Part shown: positions 22,559 through 33,570 of the stretch, in pieces
How the letters are laid out: every line of letters starts with the position of its first letter
Position numbering within the stretch: the first letter of the stretch is position 1
Origin: Triplophysa rosa
Taxonomy: Eukaryota > Chordata > Actinopteri > Cypriniformes > Nemacheilidae
Direction: 5' to 3'
DNA: 64,000 nt
NCBI RefSeq assembly: GCF_024868665.1
Contig: NC_079905.1
Span: forward strand, 5,893,879 to 5,957,878
Notes under the pieces: generated by a model
What the model was told of the DNA's origin: nothing
Database searches by the model: none
Seen by the model: only the letters and a program-made list of their open reading frames with translations
Translations under genes and position numbers: made by a program

Positions 22559-22811
22559 TGAAGAGTTTGGTTCCAAAATGAGATAACTCCATTTTTAAGA
22601 ATTTTCAAAAATCATGTTTTTTATTATGTTATCGTGTTTTTATTGTGTTTTATTGTGTTAGTTAGCTGTATTTTTTAAGTTATTATGGCTGAAATCAAAA
22701 CCAACCAACTGCAGTTTGATTGATATTAATTGGAATGCACTGTAAAAAAAAACATGATTTTTGAAGAATTTGAAAAACGAAGTTACCTCATTTTGGAACC
22801 AAACTCTTCAT
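22559..22811. repeat. Palindromic element between convergent epiplakin and fbxl6
   Basis: Arms of about 67 bp (22559-22625 and 22745-22811) are imperfect inverse copies. They share GAAGAGTTTGGTTCCAAAAT and the CAAAAATCATGTTTTTT side, and flank a loop of about 120 bp. This is the form of a miniature inverted-repeat element. The loop carries TTTATT twice, which is AATAAA for the minus-strand gene fbxl6. Confidence 0.75.
22639..22654 (-). terminator. Candidate fbxl6 polyadenylation signals
   Basis: Two AATAAA hexamers on the minus strand, at 22639-22644 and 22649-22654, about 310-330 bases past the fbxl6 stop. Both sit in the loop of the palindromic element, and I saw no earlier AATAAA on this strand after the stop. 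Confidence 0.5.
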
Positions 22812-22964
22812 TTATGAAAACACATTTCAAAACTAACTGTGAAGTGACTTTCTATCTACTAAAACCCAATAAAATTTACATCAAAAAGTACATTTGGGAA
22901 ACAACCGAATAAAACAGCAGTTTTCTTCAATACATACATCTGAATTTCTCCAACAAATACACGT

Positions 22965-25900
22965 TCAGCTTAATTTGTCTAGAAGTAGTTGAATGTCTTC
23001 TTGACCATGATATATACGTTTGAGTCCTCTGGGCAGATACCGGCATGAGGACAGATTCAAGTACTTCAGAGCTGGTGTTTGGCCTATCAGTAACCTATGA
23101 ACAATTAATAAATTGTTATTTATCTGATGGTTATAAATATTACTTTGAGAAAAAAGACTTTACTAATACACTGAAAAGCAAAAAAAGAGAATCACAATTT
23201 ACACTCTTTATTACATCAATACATGCAAAATTTAAAACAGACTTGTAGGCCTACCTGAGGGCAGATGAAGTGATTTTAGTTCCACTGAGATTCAGAGAAT
23301 TAAAAGAATCGACTCCAGCACCATGTGCAAGATGTCCCATGGTGATCTCCAGGTCTTCCTCTGAGAATGGCTGATTGGCCAAATCAAGCTCCCTGAGGGT
23401 GTTACTCCATTTCTGAGCAAGCATGTGTATGCCTTTCTTGGATGCCACCATGTTATTGGTATTGAAGTACAGTCCCCAATATAAACACTCCAGTCCTATA
23501 TGAGCAGGGTAAGTGAAGGGGGAAAACAGCATATTATTTCTGCCCAAAAATGTCTAGGTATATGACCCTTTTCAAAAGTATGTTCAGTCAAGTCAGATAT
23601 TAAGCAATTCACGTTTGTTATAGCTATTATGGACTTTGGGCAAAAGATTACTTATTTTTTGAAAAGTATAATATGTCCCTTTTAACACTTTTACATTTTC
23701 ACTGCATTGAGGCACATTAATATGTTTTAAAAATGAAAAATCTTACTTTCACAAGGCAGAGCATACAAGCCGGTGGCTGTTATGCGGGAGGCGCCACGTA
23801 GGTCCAGCACTCGCAGATTGGGGGAGCTGTGGAGCACATTGCTCAGGTCGCTGTCAGACATGAAGGAGTGAGAGGAAGTGGCAATGCACAGCTCCTCCAT
23901 CAGCGGAAAACCAGACGTTGAACTGGGTGTGTTGCGGATCATTTTAGGAACTGGAGTGACATTCATCAACCTTAAAGTCTAAATGTGCAAATGTAAGAAG
24001 AAGCAAAATGTAGATGATGCAGATACATCAGCATTTTGGAAGAAGCAATGAGAATTCATTCACTAAAACTCGGACCCACACCTGAAGTTTGGGGCATCCA
24101 ATCTGCAAAGCCTGAATGCAGATGGGAAGCTGGCAGTATCCTCCATCTAATTTAGTGTTGATCTCCAGCAATCGGAGCTCGGGACAGCAACTTTTCTTTA
24201 AATTACAAGACATTTCACTCATCAGAAACAAAAAGAGATGCTAATATGTCATCAAGAGACCTAATTGCTGTAAAACATTTGTAGTAACATACAGACAAAA
24301 TGCTAAGAAGCCTGTCACTCTTGGGGCTGTGTGTGAAGTAAATACTCTTGATTTGGTTTCCATAGGTCTCAAGGAAAGACACCAGACCATCAACATGGAA
24401 CTATATATATAAAGGAAAAAAGACGGTTATATGTCAGTGGAATAAATAGATGCAATCTTAGTAAACAATATAAAAATTGAACAAACCTCTGAGTGTTGAA
24501 CATTTAAAATCTCTAATGATGGACAGCCAGCACCAAGACTCTGGAAGGCTTTTTCTGTCAATCCGGTGCAATAGGAAAGCTTGACAGAATGAAGATTGGG
24601 GGAGCATTGTGAAACTCTCTAGAAAAAGAGAACATACCCTGAATATATCGAAAAACAAGGTTTATCACACGAGGCATGTCTGCATGAATTTATGGTGCAG
24701 CAAAACATAAAAGTAGCATTTACTTTCAACTTACTTTGCTTGTATAGGAAATTTCTGAGAGAACATGATATAATAGTAAATGCTTATTCTCTATCAAATG
24801 TTTGGTTACCTCAATGACATAATCAACATGTTTTTTCCAGTGGTAAAGTGAGAAGTCCCTCATCTGAGAGAATCTGTAGTATATGGAGACAAAAAAAAAT
24901 GCAGGACTCAACTCATTTGCATGAACATTCGTTTGCTCTGCATAATCTCACATGAACAAGACGTCTTTTGTACGTGTTCCCGTTTTGCTCCAGTTGATGA
25001 AATGAAAAAAATCACAACACTTCAATACACTTTGTTTGGTTCAACCACTGACCTGTTTTGTGCTAGCCAGTCTACAGTGTTCCTAATCTTCTGTTCTGTC
25101 CCAGGTAACTGACTCTTACTGGGTTCAATCCAGCAGTAGCCAAGTGACACACTGCGCCACAGGGCCGGAGAGGATGCAGCCCCATTCCATAGACGACAAA
25201 CTCTACCAACCCTTTAAAGAGTGCAAACAAATACAAGCAAACAAACTAACATAAGTAAAAGGATGTTCTTTAGATTTGTCAAGAGTATGTTCATAAAAAT
25301 ACAAATTAGTAACATTTTAGTAGCACTTCGGATTAAGATTGAATATATTGTTTTTACAGTATTGTGTCGATGTTAGTGTTATTTATTATATTTTCAAATT
25401 TCAATAGGAAATTTAACATTTGTAGTAAAGGTGTAGTAAGTGTAGTTTTTCAGTAGATTGATCACCATTTGAAATACTATAGTCTACAAATATCATGTTT
25501 ATTGTGGTGAGATTATAGTTAATATGTGATTTCAGCACATAAACCCAAACAGCTATGGTTACCATAGTCATAGTCAATTTTTATAAGTGTCTTAATGGAA
25601 ACACTACTTCTTACTGTAATAATTAGCATCAATTACAAACCTAGATTATTGTAATATATACCTTAGAAGTATTATTTATTGCTAGGTCATACTAAAGGGA
25701 CAGTTTACCCAAAAATAAAAACACTATCATCATTTACTCACCCTTGAATTGTTCCAAATCTGTATAAATTTCTTTTTTTCCCTGATGAACACAGAAAGAC
25801 ATTTTGGAAGAATGCTTGTAACCAAAGCCAAACCGTTACAAACATTGACTAACATAGCAGGAAAAATTACAATGGAAGTTAAAAGTGCCCCAGAACTGTT

Positions 25901-28110
25901 CATATCTTCTTTTGGGTTCAACAGAACAAAGAAGCTTATAAAGCAAATTTTCATACTATTGTAGTCAATGGTGGCCATGAAATTAGAGATGCACCGATTG
26001 CAGTTTTCTTTGCCGATTCCGATTTTATTACAAGTGAAACCTGCCGATTCCGATTTTCTATCCACAAACTATAATTGACAGTATACTGTATAAAAAACCA
26101 TATTAACTTTTCTTCAATACACTTTTTTTTATTTTTATTACATAAATGATTGAACATTACAATTTCCCCAAATTTCCCTAAATGCAGTTCTCCAAGCTGC
26201 ATTAAATTACAGAATCTTCTTTCCCAAACAACTTAAATTGAAGAACTCTGTGACCGAAAATAAGTACAAATAATAAAATATAACTAAACATGTCACTTAA
26301 TTTACCTTTTTCATTTTTGTACTCATCTCACAAAAGTCTAAGATAACAATAAAATAGCCTACTTCAACTTTATTCTCGTCTGTTTCTGTTTCTGAAACTA
26401 ACATTGCTTTATTTCATTTTTTTCTGAAATGTAAAATAAATTGTCTTTATCTTGGGTCTGTATTAAAAGTAGTGGGTTGATTTTTGCTGCAACTTCAATA
26501 AAGATTGATTTATTCAATAAATAAAGATGTATATGTATTTGCAGTTTTTTTGTGTTAGTAAAGAACACAATCAGATATATATCATATATATTGGTTGATT
26601 AATTCTTTTTTTATATTTTGGATTTTTAAAAACAAGTAGAAGTCGTGTTGAATGTCATTTTACCTAGGTGAAATGACCACAGTTTTAACGTAAGACAAGT
26701 TATCAGGTTGAATGGAATTTACGTTTGTTTTACACAGAGTGAACGACTTCAACGTGAGTTTAGCATGTGTCAGAGTTTAGCATCACTGTTAGCATACATA
26801 CCCCATGTAGACGGAGCAGCGAGAGATGAACTACAGTGCACCTTTTTGTCTGTACAGTACATGATGCGTGTGCACGCGCGTGCAGTCAGCGGATATGAGA
26901 GATGCGCGTCAGTCAGCAGAGACTCGCGGTACGGTAGACACACATGCGTGTATAAACGAGCCGTGAAAGACAGGCTGCGCACGCGCAGGTTTACATGTTT
27001 ACTGGCGGCTTTGAGTGTACTGACGGCTGTGACGTTCTTGCCCGCATCACGGACAACAGAAGATCGGCTTGGAATCGGCTAGACGTGAGACTGACCGGCC
27101 GGTCATACGACCGGTCATCATACGAAAAACCGGCCGATTCCGATCTCTGGCCGGTCAATCGGTGCACCTCTACATGAAATGTTTGGTTACAAGCATTCTT
27201 CCAAATATCTTTCTCTGTGGTCTTCAGAACAAAGAAATTTACAGATTTGGAACAACATGAGGGTGAGGAAATGAAGCAGGCATGTGATCAGCCAAGGACA
27301 CAAAAGAAGGAAGACGGCACACCCCCTCAAAATAGTATTTTATGTTACTAATTAAATGTTACATTATTAAAAACAGGCAACTGTTTGCCAAAAATAGATA
27401 TTTTTCACTTAGAACACAAAAACAAACTACTATAATTACCCAATTCTGATTACTGTGTTACCTCATGTTATGTACACAACCAAATGTTTAAAAAAGTATT
27501 TAAAAAAAAAGAAGGAAAAAAAAACCATCACAAATACAGCATATAGGTCTCACCTGCATAAAAAAGGTACAGCTCCATCCCGAAGGACTGCAAACTGGAA
27601 GATTTTCACCAGTATCTCTATTGGTAAACTCTGACCCCATCGGTCAAAACCATCCGCGTGCACACTGTCCAAATCGACACGTTTATCAACTGATTCCTTT
27701 GTGACTTTGATTTTGGCAGGTATTATTTTCTTGTGAAGTGTAGAGGTTTTATTCTTGCCCTTTGACTTTACCTTCTTCTTCTTCTTACATCCTTTACGCT
27801 TTGGTTTCCATATGCTGTCGCCGCTACTTATATTTGATATAATCAAAAGCATGTCCTCTCCCTCCTGGACAGTATAATTTGGTCTTATCGTTCGTTGGCT
27901 ATTTTTCCGCTTTTTCTTCTTGCTCTTCTCGTTTGTAATGGAATCTGCTTTTCTTTTTAGTCCTTTACCTGGCACAGGTTTCGTCCTTGATGTTTCGGCT
28001 CTTCTGGGCGGAGAATCCTGCTCTTGAGAGGATGACACTTCTGCAACAGAAGCCTGGACTGACTGCTGCTCTGTACCTGAGCTGGATGCCTCCATGTGTG
28101 TGCTCTCCAT
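22965..28110 (-). CDS. fbxl6: F-box and leucine-rich repeat protein 6
   Basis: FBXL6 is a substrate adaptor of SCF (SKP1-CUL1-F-box) ubiquitin ligases. Nine coding exons were read on the minus strand: 28110-27554, 25211-25053, 24873-24810, 24618-24487, 24400-24293, 24195-24082, 23978-23747, 23495-23255 and 23094-22965. All introns are GT-AG and all phases agree, giving 1737 bases or 578 aa. Exon 1 encodes a Lys-rich, probably nuclear-targeting N-terminus (KSKKKKRKN, KGCKKKKKVKSKGKNK) and the start of the F-box (LPIEILVKIFQF). Exon 2 completes the F-box (VCRLWN). Exons 3-9 encode leucine-rich repeats (CPSLEILNV, SPNLRVLDLRG, TLRELDLANQ, LKYLNLSSCRYLPRGLK). The C-terminus lines up with mammalian FBXL6. 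Intron 1 (2.3 kb) holds nested transposons. The gene is convergent with epiplakin and divergent from the next gene. Confidence 0.93.
25693..27275. mobile_element. Miniature element of the AAAGGGATAGTTCACCC family, copy 2, split by a hAT-like insertion
   Basis: The left part (25693-25983) begins AAAGGGACAGTTTACCC and runs to the insertion point. The right part (27181-27275) resumes with the inverse half (GCATTCTTCCAAATATCTTT, GGAACAACATGAGGGTGA) and lacks the last TIR bases. The whole lies in fbxl6 intron 1. Confidence 0.8.
25984..27172. mobile_element. Non-autonomous hAT-like transposon nested in copy 2
   Basis: It is bounded by TAGAGATGCACCGATTG on the left and CAATCGGTGCACCTCTA on the right, 17-bp terminal inverted repeats with one mismatch. 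It is flanked on both sides by the exact 8-bp direct repeat CATGAAAT (25976-25983 and 27173-27180). Eight-base target duplications are the signature of hAT transposases. At 1189 bp with no transposase motifs it is non-autonomous. The left half is AT-rich, and the right half (26830-27170) is GC-rich with many CpGs and sub-terminal CCGGCCGATTCCGAT motifs. ORFs in the GC-rich part (26708-27177) are not credible genes. Confidence 0.88.
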
Positions 28111-29969
28111 GCCTCATAAAAACTGACGACTGGTGCCTTATTTTTTATTTACTAGATACAAAAAACGCCTTGAAGGAAACTTTAAACTGAAACAGGGAAC
28201 GCATGACACGTTTGACAAAAATAACGTCGCTCCTCCTTAGTTGAATGCATAGTTCATTTAAATAGCAGTAACGTTAAACCTGCACAATATAAAAACGCAG
28301 GAAAATAATTAAGCTTTGTATAGCACAAATAAAAAAATAACCAATGTTCTACCGCTTTGCTTCTTTGTTGTTATTCGCCTGCCATGATCATTTTCGTCAT
28401 ATCCGTTGGTCGTCATATCCGCTCTCGTGCCTGACCTCATTGTCCACTCTAGATTTACAATATTTTGCAATGTAATCTTTTGTTTGGTTAAATTTCAGTT
28501 TGTTTGTTTATTCAAAAATGAACACGTGGTTTATAAAGGGGTTGGGTATCTTTTCAAAGAAATGTAATGTAGTTTTATTTGTAGTAGTATTGTCATATTT
28601 AAATGAAAGAATGTATGTTATGGCCTGTTGTTGTGTTTAATCAGCCTAATAATGAACATATTTATAAGTCAATAATACAAACGAACCAAAACACTGAAAA
28701 ATATTCAGCAAAAAAGAAGCCTTTATGCAAAGAATGAATGTATCCAATCAGAGATTCCACTGAGCAACACGTGACAGAACACGACGCTAGTAGAGCGGAT
28801 CCTCCTCCGATTATTCAAACATCCTTGGTGATCGCCGAATCGGAATTCCAGATTTTCTCTAGTCTACACACTGCAAAGGGTCACAAGAGAAATACAAACT
28901 GCACAAGACACGTATCTTTTAAAAAGCAAGGATACCGTTGCAGTAAATATAAAGGTGAGTACATCATGAAACACTTCAGGATGAATCAACATTACCAATA
29001 ATCTGCGGTAAATGTTTTTGCTAGTCCTTCAGGAATGCAAGAGAGCAAGCCACACTTAAGTTTTTCTTATTTATTTGCTCAACAATGTTGTCGGAAAATC
29101 TCATGTGTTAACAAAAATCAAAAACTAGACAGTTTGTCTTTCTTTCAAACTTAAAGAGACAGTGGAGGTCGCATTCCTCGCGCAGGGGAGAATCGTCCAC
29201 GATGCATGTGCAGCATTAAACGCTAGCTCCTAGCCTTGAGTTCAAACAGAAAAACAAAACGTACCAGACACAGATATCAGGTCAACTGATAGGAAAACTG
29301 TAAAAGTCGATAACAAGAAGGAGCCGCGTGCTCATGTGGGTGTGAATTTTATTTTCAAGGGTATCGTCGTTACTCAAGGAGAACCAGTACATCACTGAAC
29401 CAACCAGTCAACAAACACGTGACCTAGATGTAGGTTAGGGTCTGGGTGCAGCTGACCTTTTGCCCAATATTTTTACTTTGTCCCAGATATTCTTTACGCT
29501 TGCTTTAACGTTAACCCTCATCAACAAGTGTTTTTCATAAGCCTTGAAAAAAATCACTGTGATTACTTTTAATATTTTTGCAATATTATGCAATTTAATA
29601 GTAATTATTAAACCGTTTTACTATTAGCCAGAATACCAAAAAAGACGCATGTACGATTTATTCGTCAACTACCCATTTACAGCTAATGATAAATCTCTGC
29701 ATACATAATTAAAATGTGAAGAAATGTTTTGTTGTTGTAAATGGATAGTGAGCTGTCACAAAAATAATACAACCAGGTAATAGCAATAGGGTAAATGTAG
29801 TGTGACTTACACCTGTTAAAAATAACCTTTGTCATTGTTGCATGGTTAAGAAACTGTGGACTACCATGCTCTGGTTGTTATTACTAAAACATTTATTTGG
29901 CCTTTATTTGGAAGCATGCTCCACCAGATGGTTTAATAAATACAAGCCAGGCCACTTTGGTGTGCAACT
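28111..29969. promoter_or_regulatory. Divergent promoter region of fbxl6 and the unrecognised gene
   Basis: 1.86 kb separates the two start codons, which point away from each other. CACGTGAC, an E-box type motif, occurs at 28769-28776 and again near 29418. A good splice donor (AAAG, then GTGAGT) at 28954/28955 could end an untranslated first exon of the plus-strand gene starting near 28740-28900. No TATA box was assigned. The ORF at 28738-29001 runs through that donor and is probably not translated. Confidence 0.45.
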
Positions 29970-32803
29970 ATGGATGACCTGCTTGACTTTGGTTCTTCTT
30001 GTGCGAGCGCTAAAGCCATTGCTGCTGAACTCAGTGAGTACTTTGTCTTTTTTTGTTATAACTTATTGATTACTTTTAATCAAACCAAACAAATGCAAAG
30101 TATATGCTTTCTGTTGCAGCTTTTTACAGTTTTATCTATTTTATCGCTGTACAAGTGTACGTACATTTATTGCATGTATGCATTATATACAATCATGTTA
30201 TTTAATGTTTTGCAGAAGATGACTTTTACTCCAAACTTGCTGATGACTTCCTTGGTGCCCAAAATGGAGATGTGTTAAATCTAGAAGAAAAGCCTTGTAA
30301 AAACCGCATGTTGGTTCAAGTTGGGCTGCTGAGGGAGGAACATGACATTTCATGGGTTAATTTAATACAGTGGCTCCAAAAGATCATCCCCCAATATCAG
30401 TCTGTAGACTTCCGTGGCTTGATTGTGAGGAACACCACAACAGCACTGAGCTTATCCAGAGATGCCAGGGAGAACTTTCTTGAGTCAGAGGTCAACTTTG
30501 AATTTGTCGGACCTCTATGCGATAGTATCGGAATCGGAAGAAGAGATTTACTTGAAATGTCCGACTTTTCAGATCGTGCTAAATTAACCGGTCTCACAAA
30601 TGGCCTCGTTCTGGAATTGACTAACTTTATTGCACGAGAGAAATTAGAGCCAACCGTCCTGGTGCCTTGGATCCGTAACTTTGAGCCTTTATTCTGTAGA
30701 GATGGCAAGATACGAAACGCCTACAGGCCTCTGCGTGCAAGTCTGAGGAATTTAAGGATGCAGTACCGCAACAATCAGAGTAGCCGAAAGAGGAGTCGTG
30801 GGTGTTTGGACGAATTCCTTCAGAGTCCATTCGATCTTGAAGTTGACAGTGATGAGACCGAATACAGGAGTATAGCAATGGTGAAGGCACATCTGAGGAA
30901 AAAACGCCGAACTGCCATGAATAAGGCTGAGATCAAGGAGGAAGATGAACCCGTTGATATTTCACAGACAGATGAACACGATCGCAACCAAACAGAGTAT
31001 GTGAACAGTGAAAACGGGGAACAGGGATCCAAGACAAACTCCGCAACACATTTAGATGATGTGGAAGACCCAAAAACCGACACAGGTGACTGTGTAACTC
31101 TTCTCGATATCTCTCTGCTCTCTTTGCAAAAGCTCGCAGAAATGTATGGAGGTAAGAATGAAGTAGCCAAAGTGGTTTCAATGGATCTGCTTAAAAACCA
31201 CTTCTCTGCAATGCTGAAAGAAAATGCCAACTTGAGATTCTTAAATGACAAAGTATTGGCTTGTGTCTCAACAGAGGGTGGCACCTCTCTGCTAGTGCCA
31301 CCTTTAAAATTCCTCCATTACATCAGTCAATTCCTTTCAGAAGTTATTGATATAATTGAGCAGCAAATGATGTCATTTGAAAAAGATATCGTGAACACCA
31401 CGGGAGAGAAACTTGGTCGCGACAAGCACCCCAAATTTCGGAGCTTCCTCAACTTTGACGAGAGTACTGTGACCCGCTACATTCACATGGCTTCTGAAAT
31501 TTTGTGTCCAAGAGAGGAGACCAACCCCAACTACCGAAGACACTGGCTTGCTTTTTGCGCCGAGAAAGATAACTGCTCTAGATTGCCTATCAATCATTCC
31601 AATCGCATCATTAACTACTTTGAAGCAGCTGCTGGACTTGTTCACCATTACGAAGATGTTGCATTGTTTGTATCTGATTTGCAGGATCTAAACGACGATG
31701 CAAATATCCTGTTGGAGAGCGTCACTGCGGATGCAAGTGATGAGAATATGCAAGCGCTGGTCTGTGTGGTTGCCATTGTCTACCTTAAAGTTTTGGGACC
31801 CTTGTGGCAGTTGCTGAAGAGTGATGGAGAATATTATCTTTTCAGTAGGTACATTTATTGCCTGTACGATAAACTCTTGGAATGGTCGAAAGATACGAGC
31901 CGCCTTATGCAGCCAGAAGCGTTATTGAACGTATTCTTACAGCTTCCAGTGCAAGAGAGCAATTTCAAGGGAGTGTTCAAATACTGTCGTGTCAATGCAG
32001 AGAACCAGTACGGCACTCTCGTGAGAGCTTGTTTACAGAAGATGATGAAAGCGCTCGCGGCCGTAATGGAGGAAAATCTCAAAGATTTCCTTCCCGGAGG
32101 AGAGTACTGCAAAGAGCTGCCTACAGAAATAACTGTGCAGATGTCTAACTGCACATTTTCACAGTTGATGGGGGAGTACCCATTTGGTCACGCATATCCG
32201 TATGAGAAGAACAGACCTGATAAAACTCCTGGTCAGGCAGGGGGGGGCATTTCCCAAGAGGCTGAAAGAGAACCTGCTCCCCAAACGACGGCGGACGAAT
32301 CTACATCAACATCACCCGTAGTCATTTTACCTCCTGGTAAACCCATCCAAAAACAACAACGTCAAACGTTGAAACGCCCCCATGTCTTCAAAGGGCCGAA
32401 TCTCCGCGATGCCAGAAAAATGAAGGTGAACAGACTAAAGCAAAAAGCTCAAGATCACGTTTATAAGAAAATGATTATCAGAGCGGTTTCCAAAAATGGC
32501 GGTCCGTGTAAAAGCCAGCAAGATGTCGAACGATTGCTCACGAAGTTAGAAGGTACAAGCCAGAGAGAGAAATGTGAGGCCTTCCGCTGTGAGCTGAACT
32601 ATCAGAAGTGCATCATGGGTTCTAGAGACAAAAAACTGAATCACTTTGGTTTCTCGCTAACAGAAATGGTTTCTGCATTGAAGGATGTCTTGCCAAATGA
32701 GAAAGTGTCAGTTACAACACCAGCTGTACCAAAATTTGGTACAAGCAGAGGTTCAGACAGGCATAGTCCAACACTATCTACAACAACACCATCAGACCCT
32801 TAA
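29970..32803 (+). CDS. Unrecognised 883-aa protein, probably nuclear
   Basis: I do not recognise this gene. Exon 1 is 29970-30033 (starting MDDLLDFGSS) and exon 2 is 30216-32803, joined by a GT-AG intron in matching phase. The acceptor reads GCAGAAG, so a second AG three bases on could give a product one residue shorter. Residues 40-200 look globular and helical (WVNLIQWLQK, VLVPWIRNFEPLF). Basic clusters lie near 210 (RKRSR) and 250 (RKKRR), followed by AEIKEEDE, a SUMO-type site in an acidic stretch. Residues 330-650 look helical. DFLPGGEY near 644, a Pro/Gln-rich stretch, then GGPCKSQQDVERLL near 784 and ELNYQKCIMGSR follow. From memory this last layout resembles an uncharacterised multi-copy fish family that may derive from transposons; I cannot confirm that. 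The tail is Ser/Thr/Pro-rich. Confidence 0.75.
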
Positions 32804-33570
32804 AGCACTGGTTCACTGTTTAACAAGTGTATGGATATAAAACCTAAAAAGACTATTTCCATGAGACCTTCGAATTACCTTGACTGTCTTGTTGAAATCG
32901 TTCTTGCATTTGATACTTTTTTGCATATACGATTTTTTTGGTTTTAGATGTTCAGTATATCATTTTGTGTTCTATGACTCATCAATCAAGTGGTTTCTCA
33001 CATTTCTTTCAATATGTTTGTAAGAAGTTTTGTAGAACATTTGCATCAATAAAGATGTTTTTCTTTTAAACCTACTTGTCCTGACTATTTCACATTACAT
33101 TTTGTTTTTAATGTTATTTAAAAAAATAGTTTTATTACTACTATTTAAGAACTAATTATTGCTGTAATTTCTAATAATACCGTCAGTGAGAAAATTTGAA
33201 TCATTTAGCATCAACAAATGACACGCTTCTGTTTCATTGATAAGCTTAATTTTGAACACGTTGTTATATGGTCTTTACTGGTCAATTCATAGCAAATGAC
33301 ACAGTTTTGCTTGAGAAAAATTCACTTTAACAGCTGTCTGTGTAATTTGTAATGGGTGTAAAGTCAGTCACTATTAACCAAAGTAACCACAGATGTAGTT
33401 AATATAAAAGGTTTAAGTCATATATTAACTAGTTAACCACATAACTATCAGTTTGACTACCAGAATTTGTATACTCTCTTTTAATGTTTAATCATTTAAT
33501 TTTGGGGCCATTCTGCATAGTAAAAATGACTTTTAACTGATTTCTCCCCTTTTCCAGACATAAAAAGTCA
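32804..33570 (+). other. 3' UTR of the unrecognised gene and slc52a2 upstream region
   Basis: The 3' UTR probably ends just after 33053. The remainder is AT-rich without ORFs. A pyrimidine-rich acceptor (CCCCTTTTCCAG, ending at 33557) precedes the slc52a2 start codon, suggesting an upstream untranslated exon that I could not locate. Confidence 0.5.
33048..33053 (+). terminator. Polyadenylation signal of the unrecognised gene
   Basis: AATAAA 245 bases after the stop at 32803, in AT-rich sequence and about 0.5 kb before the first slc52a2 coding exon. Confidence 0.65.

Noticed and set aside
26708..27177. ORF of 124 aa in a CpG-rich stretch
   Set aside because: Lies wholly inside the hAT-like element and has no transposase motif; base composition explains the lack of stops.
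28738..29001. 87-aa ORF upstream of the unrecognised gene
   Set aside because: It runs through a strong splice donor and is better read as an untranslated first exon.
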